Assembly: GCA_007922305.1 (NCBI GenBank)
Contig: ML677329.1
Span: 267,990 to 331,989 of the forward strand
DNA: 64,000 nucleotides
Source of the DNA: Dermatemys mawii
Lineage: Eukaryota; Chordata; Testudines; Dermatemydidae
Reading direction: 5' to 3'
Both the position numbers and the translations under genes were made by a program. Below are positions 58,503 through 64,000 of the stretch, piece after piece. The notes below the pieces were generated by a model, which worked only from the letters and a program-made list of their open reading frames with translations, had not been told where the DNA came from and searched no databases. How positions within the stretch are numbered: the stretch's first letter is position 1; the number at the start of each line of letters is the position of its first letter.

Positions 58503-58508
58503 TTTATT
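58503..58508 (-). terminator. poly(A) signal of element B Myb-like gene
   Basis: TTTATT on + (AATAAA on -) only 6 bp beyond the stop codon at 58515-58517, giving a very short 3' tail. Confidence 0.6.
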
Positions 58509-58514
58509 GATTTG

Positions 58515-60655
58515 TCACAAACACAGGGAATGACTAGCAAGGTAGCCCGGAAGGGGTGGGTGAGGAGAGAAACCACCAGTCGGGGTGGTGGATGAAGGGA
58601 GGGGGGACAAAGACACAACACATTTTAAAACTTTCTTGATAAAGTCAGCCTTCTGCTGCTTGTGCTGCCTTGTGGGGTGGAGTGGGTCGGTCCCCGGAGC
58701 CTCCCCCCTCCACGTTCTCACCCCAAGTCTGGGTGAGGAGGCTATGGAACTTGGGGAGGAGGGGAGGTGGTTACACAGGGGCTGCAGCGACGATCTTTGG
58801 TCCCGCTGAAGCTCCACCAGACACCGGAGCATGTCACTTTGATCCTCCATTATCCACAGCATTGCATCCATCCTCTTTTCATCGTGCTCCTGCCATCTCT
58901 CCTCCTGTTCTGCTACTGCTGTCCTGGACTCTAAAAGGCTTTGCCTCCATGTATTCTGGGACTCTATAAATGTTTCTCTCCATGCACTCTGCCGGGCTCC
59001 TTCAGTGCAGGAGGAATTCATAAGTTCAGAGAACATTTCATCGCATGTGCGTTTTTTTCTCTTTCTTAACTGCGCTAGCCTCTGCGATGGGCATGAAAGG
59101 GGGAGGACTGGGAGGACCGAGACATTTGCAGCAGCTACAGGAGGCAAAAAAGGGAGATAAGGTTATAAGAAAGATACATTTTCAGCACAATGGATATAGT
59201 CTTTCACGGTGAAACAAAGTAGTCACATAGCACATATGCTTTCTGTACAAGGTCGCATTTTGCACCTTAAATTGAGTGCCTGTGGCTTTCGTGTAAAGAC
59301 ATCAGACATGCAGGGCTGGGAAACAGAAATCACCATGCAGCCAGCCGTGCCAAGCCATATTCTTTCGGTTTGATCCACATTCTTTACAGCAGCGCTCTCC
59401 TTCCCCATACTAACCACCACCGCCCACCACATGGCTTCCCCCCTTCCACTACCGCGTGGCTGCAATCATGGAGGATCCCTGCTATTGAACCGCGAGCTGA
59501 CCAGTGTGATTTCCTCCCCCCACCCAAACACACACATGCCACTTGGGATAATGTGGGCAGGATTTCTTTACAGCCACATATATGAGCAGCCCAGTGGGAA
59601 CGTCCTCAAATGAGTGTCCCCTTACTTACAGTCCCGTATTTCAAACGGGCTACCATGAACGATATCACTCTGCTGAGGATTACACAGAGAGATAAAGAAT
59701 GGATGTTGCTGGAAGGCCAGCAAACCCTGGGACGATATGCTGCCATGCGTTGTCATGCTATGATTCTAGACTACTTGCTACTAGCCTGGCATCAGAAAGT
59801 GTCCTACCATGGAGGACAAAATAAGGCTATTCTCACCAGAAACCTCCTGCAAAGGCTTTTACAGTATCTGCAGGAGAGCTTCATGGAAATGACCCTGGAG
59901 GATTTGCGCTCCATCCCCAAAAACATTAACAGACTTTTCCAGTAGCTGTACTAGCCATGCATGCATTCCAAGTCCTCAGGGCAAGTTAATCATTAATAAA
60001 CGCTTCCTTTTAAATCATGCCTTATCTTATCCCTAAAGGGACACTCACCAGAGGTGCCTTCACCGACTTCTTCTGGGGTACTGCCTTGGGAGGGTTGGGA
60101 GGGTATTGGCTCCAGGGTGATAAACAGTTCCTGGCTGTCTGGGAACAGGGTCTCTCCACTTGCCTGCTGCTGCATGGTATCATCTTTCTCATCAGCTTCA
60201 TTGTCATCCGAATCCTCATGCCTGCTTATGACTACCCCATCGGAGGAATCCACGGACAACGGTGGGGTGGTGGTTCAGTGCCCCCCCCCCCCAGTATTTG
60301 ATTCAGTTCATTGTAGAATCGGCGTGTCCGCAGAGCATCCATTTGCCTCTTTGGTTTTGTGGAACGCTTGCCTCAGCTCCTTAATTTTCACGTGGCACTG
60401 ATTTGCATCCCTGTTGTGGCTCCTATCTAGCATAGCCTTGGAGACTCTGCCAAACATGTTGGCATTCCGTTTGTTGGAATGGAGTTCTGCCATCACAGAT
60501 TCCTCCCCCAGATAGTGATCAGATCCAACACCTCCTGTGTGGACCATGCTGGAGCTCTTTTGCGATTGTTGGTCTCCTGTGCTGATGAGCTCTGCAAGCT
60601 GGCTTGTGCTGATGAGCTCTGCATGGTGAGTGACCTGTGCAGGTGAGCTCTCCAT
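58515..60655 (-). pseudogene. Harbinger Myb/SANT-like gene of element B, frameshifted
   Basis: Exon 1 is 60049-60655 from an ATG (MESSPAQV) with donor TG|GTGAGT. Exon 2 is 58515-59134 after a TGTAG acceptor; they join in phase. The Myb-like domain is recognisable: LGEESVMAELHSNKRNANMF, then NQCHVKIKELRQAFHKTKEANG, and in another frame RFYNELNQILGG. Damage in exon 1 includes an apparent 2-bp loss near 60555 and 1-bp loss in a C5 run at 60505-60509 (together restoring frame), another indel near 60325, and a length change in the C12 run at 60281-60292. Exon 2 is open: basic LRKRKKRTCDE, a coiled coil and LRCLVELQRDQRS. Its sequence fits the Myb/SANT proteins that are abundant in turtle genomes. 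Confidence 0.82.
59655..59945 (+). CDS. conserved third Harbinger frame (element B copy), unknown function
   Basis: 96 codons from the ATG at 59655 (MNDITLLRIT); the frame is open from 59610. It lies within the Myb-like intron (59135-60048) on the opposite strand, as in element A. It is intact although the host Myb exon 1 has several frameshifts. Compared with element A, about half of the residues match over the first 18 (DITLLRIT...LL) and 13 of 32 over the last stretch (LLQRLLQYLQESFMEM to INRLF). A central LAWHQKV...GGQNKAILTRNLL segment is shared with the remnant at 41831-42059. It is predicted mostly helical by eye. There are no Cys/His clusters, signal peptide or membrane segment. Confidence 0.6.
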   Translation: MNDITLLRITQRDKEWMLLEGQQTLGRYAAMRCHAMILDYLLLAWHQKVSYHGGQNKAILTRNLLQRLLQYLQESFMEMTLEDLRSIPKNINRLFQ

Positions 60656-60990
60656 GCTGGCCAAACAGGAAATGAAATTCAAAACTTCCTGGGGCTTTTC
60701 CTGTCTACCTGGCCAGTGCATGCGAGTTGAGAGTGCTGTCCAGAGCAGTCACAAGGGAGCATTGTGGGACAGCTCCTGGAGGCCAGTAACGTCGGCATGC
60801 GTCCTCACTAACCCACAGTCAACCTGGAGACGTCAATTTTAGCGCTACTCCCCTCGTCGAGGAGGAGTATGGAAATCGATTTTGAGGGCCCTTTAAGTCG
60901 ACGGAACAGGCGTCCATGTGAGGACGGGTACAAGGTTATGTCGACTTAATGCTGCTATAGTCAACCTTAAGTCATAGTGTAGACCAGCCC

Positions 60991-61218
60991 AAAGAAAATG
61001 CCAATAGCACTTCTACATAATAATAGACACATCAGTGCACCATGGGCATTAGAGTAGTAATATTGTCATCGTTATAGTTTTCTTCACTATAAAAGCATCT
61101 AAGAGTGAAATGAACTTGATGTTTTCTTTAAGTGAAAATTTACAAAAAAGACTAGAAAAGCATTTCTACATAAAGGACCCAATCCTGTAGTCCTTGCATG
61201 TTGCATACTAGGTCCTTA
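60991..61218. other. anonymous AT-rich stretch
   Basis: Short unique-looking spacer between element B and the solo LTR. Confidence 0.5.
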
Positions 61219-61222
61219 GCTG

Positions 61223-61882
61223 TGTGACAAAGCTCCAAGTTTGTACTTGTGGGTCCTGCGCTTCCTGGCAGATTTAGGGGCCTCAGAAACTCATCTAGGC
61301 CCCAGAGTGACCTCCCTTTCTCAGTATAATTGGCAAGAGTCACCACCTCGTGAGTTACCTTCATCACAGGCCAGTATGGAAGATGGAAAAAGCGGGAAGC
61401 CTGGGCCCGCCCTCTACTCCGGGCTCCAGCCCAGGGACCCTAATAATATCAGCTAAGATGGTTGACCTTTTATCCACAAAACACAATACAATTCCCTGGG
61501 CTACTTCCCCACAGCAGTCACTGCTTCTTCAAACTCCACTTCACCCTTACCTCAGGGCCTCCTTCCTTCTGGATGATATGTTGTCCACCACTCAGTCTCA
61601 CCAACAGCACAACTTCCTCTCACAGCTCCTGACACCCACAGCCACCTGACTAACTGGGAGATTTTTATCTGGTTTCAGCCAGTCCCTGATTGGCTTCAGG
61701 TGTCCCAATCAGGCTAGCTGTTTCTACTCCTTTCTAGAAGGTTCTTAATTGGCCCCAGGCGTCTTGATTGGCCGGGAATAGCCTTTGTTTGGCTATCCAG
61801 GGAACAGGGACCTGCACATCCTGAGACTAATATACCTGCCTTCCAGCACTCTCTTATATCCTTCTGGTCTGACTCCGTCACA
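61223..61882. mobile_element. solo LTR of a retrovirus-like or Gypsy element
   Basis: 660 bp beginning TGTGACAAAG and ending CCGTCACA (TG...CA ends), flanked by GCTG on both sides (61219-61222 and 61883-61886). No internal gag/pol follows, so it is a solo LTR left by recombination. The orientation and the Gypsy-versus-ERV assignment are not certain. Confidence 0.75.
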
Positions 61883-61886
61883 GCTG

Positions 61887-63195
61887 TTATAACCATACTG
61901 GATTTGGAGGTTTTAGTGGGGAAGTATTGGGAAACTGACAGAAGATGGGATATAGTAACGTATTATTAAAAGGAAAAGGACAATTATTAGTATGCAGAAA
62001 TATATCAAAGGATACAAGGAGATTATAGTGTGACACTGCACATCAGCTCATGCTTTCAGTCGCCAGTCAAGAGGTGTTTGGATCTAGGGGGTTTTCATTC
62101 TGACACAGCTCTAATGATCATGCTAAATATGAATCCAAATAAATAAAAACCAACAAAAATAAATACACGTATGGCTGCTGGAGTTTGTGCATAGTTGTTG
62201 TACAGACCTTTTCTTGAATGAAAGCTTGAGGTTCTGTGGGAGAGAAAGATAAGTGAACATGGTTTGCACACAACTTAACAACATGACTGATCTTTCCCAT
62301 CATGAATTTAAAATCAGTTAGTTTGACTTCAGAATATTTTATAGACTCCAGTACTGTTTATCCAGCTTGGGAAAGCATAAGTATTTGGGAGCTTTGCTAT
62401 GCAAAACATATACAAGCAGGACAGGTGAGGAAACCTAGAAAATGTCCTTAATGGAACCTCTTTTTTGTTTCTCCCCATTCCTGCTCCCATTTTTTCTGAT
62501 GCATCTAAAAATCACTTTTTTCATTCATTGTGAATGAAATCAATAATGCTTTTAGCTATATAGAGTAAAAACAAAGTTGATCCTAATCCAACTTCCTTGC
62601 ACAGCCAAAGTTCCCACTGAGTTCAGTGAGTGCCAAAGGAATGCTGGATTGTGCTCTAAATGGCAATATTATAATCCAATATACCACAGTGGAGTTAGGT
62701 GTAGATGGTGATATTGTAACAGTTTGCAAGGAATCTGCAGATCATCAAAGTGTATTTTATGTGAGAGCGTTGGGCAAGCTGCTATCTTCTCTTTTTTTGC
62801 TTACAAAGAGAAAGCAAGCCATTATGCTTATCTTATTATTAGAGTTGTTCCTCCAGACTTGGTCCAGTGATAGTTGCAGACTCATCATTAGATTAATCCA
62901 GTTTGACTCTGAGTGTGTAGTTTCCCTGAAATTAGTGGAGCTACACAACTATGAAAATAGAGTAATGCAGCAGAGAGTTGGGTCCTATGTATTTTCAAAA
63001 ATGATACAGTAAGAATCAAGTCAGCATCAGAGATGAAAAACAGATTATTATCCAAACATAACTGGTTTCAAAGGGGATATTTGTATTTGCTGAACTTAGA
63101 AAAGTGTTTCATTGTTAATTCTGTTTAAAGATTTCTTAGTGAGTGAAAAATGCAAAAAAGGGGGGGAATCAATATTAAGAATCGACAGAAGAGAC
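61887..63195. other. anonymous AT-rich stretch
   Basis: The frame at 62626-63012 on + has no recognisable domain. No repeat recognised. Confidence 0.45.
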
Positions 63196-63605
63196 ACATA
63201 AGAACATAAAAATGGCCATACAGGGTCAGACCAAAGGCCCATCCAGCCCAGTATCCTGTCTACCGACAGTGGCCAATGCCAGGTGCCCCGGAGTGAGTCA
63301 ACCTAACAGGTAATGATCCAGTAATCTCTATCCCGCCATCCATCACCCCCCTCTGACAAACAGAGGCTAGGGACACCATTCCTTACCCAGCCTGGCTAAT
63401 AGCCATTAATGGACTTAACCTGCATGAATTTATCCAGTTCTTTTTTAAACCCTATTATAGTCCTAGCCTTCACAACCTCCTCAGGCAAGGAGTTCCACAG
63501 GCTGACTAAGTGCTGTGTGAAGAAGAACTTCCTTTTATTTGTTTTAAACCTACTGCCCATTATTTTCATTTGGTGACCCCTAGTCTCTAGTCTCCTCCAA
63601 TCTGC
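63196..63605 (-). mobile_element. CR1 LINE 3' fragment, minus strand
   Basis: Read on -, the first part (63605 to about 63420) translates to SRFKTNKRKFFFTQHLVSLW, NSLPEEVVKARTIIGFKKEL and DKFMQVKSINGY before a stop. This is the end of CR1 ORF2 (KFFFTxxVVxxWNxLPxEVVxAxxxxxFKxxLDKFM). The 3' untranslated part follows and ends at 63198 in TTATGTTCTTATGT-like repeats, the octamer tail of CR1. The frame shown is undamaged. Confidence 0.85.
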
Positions 63606-64000
63606 TTTTCAGACAAGAATACTACTATGGGGATTTTGCCATAAAACTAGAAGTTTGTTTTTATAATCAGCAAATAAAACATCAGGCCAGAATGCCTTTT
63701 CCCACAATAACAGCTGCTAAGGGAGCTCAAGGAGAGGAGAACTCTACCAGAGTCCCTCATGGAGTGACTCCCACTTTGTTACATAAGAGAAGGTTTGTCC
63801 CTGCTCTGCAGAATGAGCCACGGCAGGATGCCAAACATTAATTTGGTCCTGTGCCTCCATAATGGCTCTGTGCCCTTGATGGCCCTCATGCCTCTGTCCC
63901 TTAGAGTCAAGGATATTCCAGCGGAAGATTTTCCAAGAATCAAGATGGTAGCCAGGAGCCTTCTAAGGAATCCAATGATCCAGTGAGGAAGTCCAAACAT
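63606..64000. other. non-coding or unresolved window edge
   Basis: Open frames on both strands at the edge (63779-64000) overlap and lack domains. I cannot tell whether an exon continues outside the window. Confidence 0.35.

Larger units (their letters stand above)
56829..60990. mobile_element. PIF/Harbinger transposon, element B, nearly intact
   Basis: About 4162 bp. The left end, GAGTATGTCTTCACTACGAA, and the right end read on -, GGGCTGGTCTACACTATGAC, are imperfect inverted repeats. GTCGAC/AGTCGAT words cluster near both ends. Flanking triplets are AGA and AAA, so no convincing duplication remains. Transposase is on + (57106-58296, one in-frame stop), the Myb-like gene on - (60655 to 58515, several frameshifts) and an open third frame on + within the Myb intron. 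The gene order is the mirror image of element A. Confidence 0.85.

Overview
The window is non-coding vertebrate DNA, most likely from a turtle. It carries the repeat mix familiar from turtle genomes: CR1 LINEs, many Harbinger elements with a Myb/SANT-like partner gene, short hAT MITEs that begin TAGGRTGACC or CAGGGCTGCC, and tRNA-derived SINEs. The organism call rests on recognised repeats only. I find no convincing host-gene exon, no structural RNA gene and no CpG-island promoter. Nearly all recognisable coding sequence belongs to transposons.

Layout. Bases 1-2130 hold unclassified GC-rich repeat ending in a short element with a hammerhead-like core. Bases 2134-6488 are a complete, apparently intact PIF/Harbinger transposon (element A). 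It has a 3-bp TCA target duplication, AGCGCT-palindrome-rich ends, a two-exon Myb/SANT-like gene on + and an intact DDE transposase on -. Bases 7710-8704 are a non-autonomous hAT element containing a minisatellite. From 9 to 32 kb there is mostly anonymous sequence with a Harbinger-family MITE (12.2 kb), a SINE interrupted by a second element (19.6-20.1 kb), a hAT MITE (21.7 kb), palindromic MITEs, a fold-back tRNA-like SINE (29.3 kb) and a CR1 ORF2 fragment (31 kb). Bases 32364-34894 look like a complete but inactivated DNA transposon with CACTG-type inverted ends and one long disabled gene on -. Bases about 40.8-43.4 kb are a badly decayed Harbinger (element C), itself split by CR1. Bases 44.9-46.8 kb are a decayed L2/CR1-type LINE on -. 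Bases 56829-60990 are a third, nearly intact Harbinger (element B). A solo LTR with a 4-bp duplication lies at 61223-61882, and a CR1 fragment at 63.2-63.6 kb.

How the genes relate. All three Harbingers have the same topology: transposase and Myb-like gene converge tail to tail, and the Myb-like gene is split by one intron (915 bp in A, 914 bp in B). Inside that intron, on the opposite strand (the transposase strand), each element carries a related third reading frame of about 100 codons that I cannot assign to a known family. Its persistence at the same place in diverged elements is the most interesting observation here. It suggests these Harbingers carry three genes rather than the textbook two. 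Family knowledge says the Myb-like protein binds the element ends and brings in the transposase. The role of the third product is unknown.
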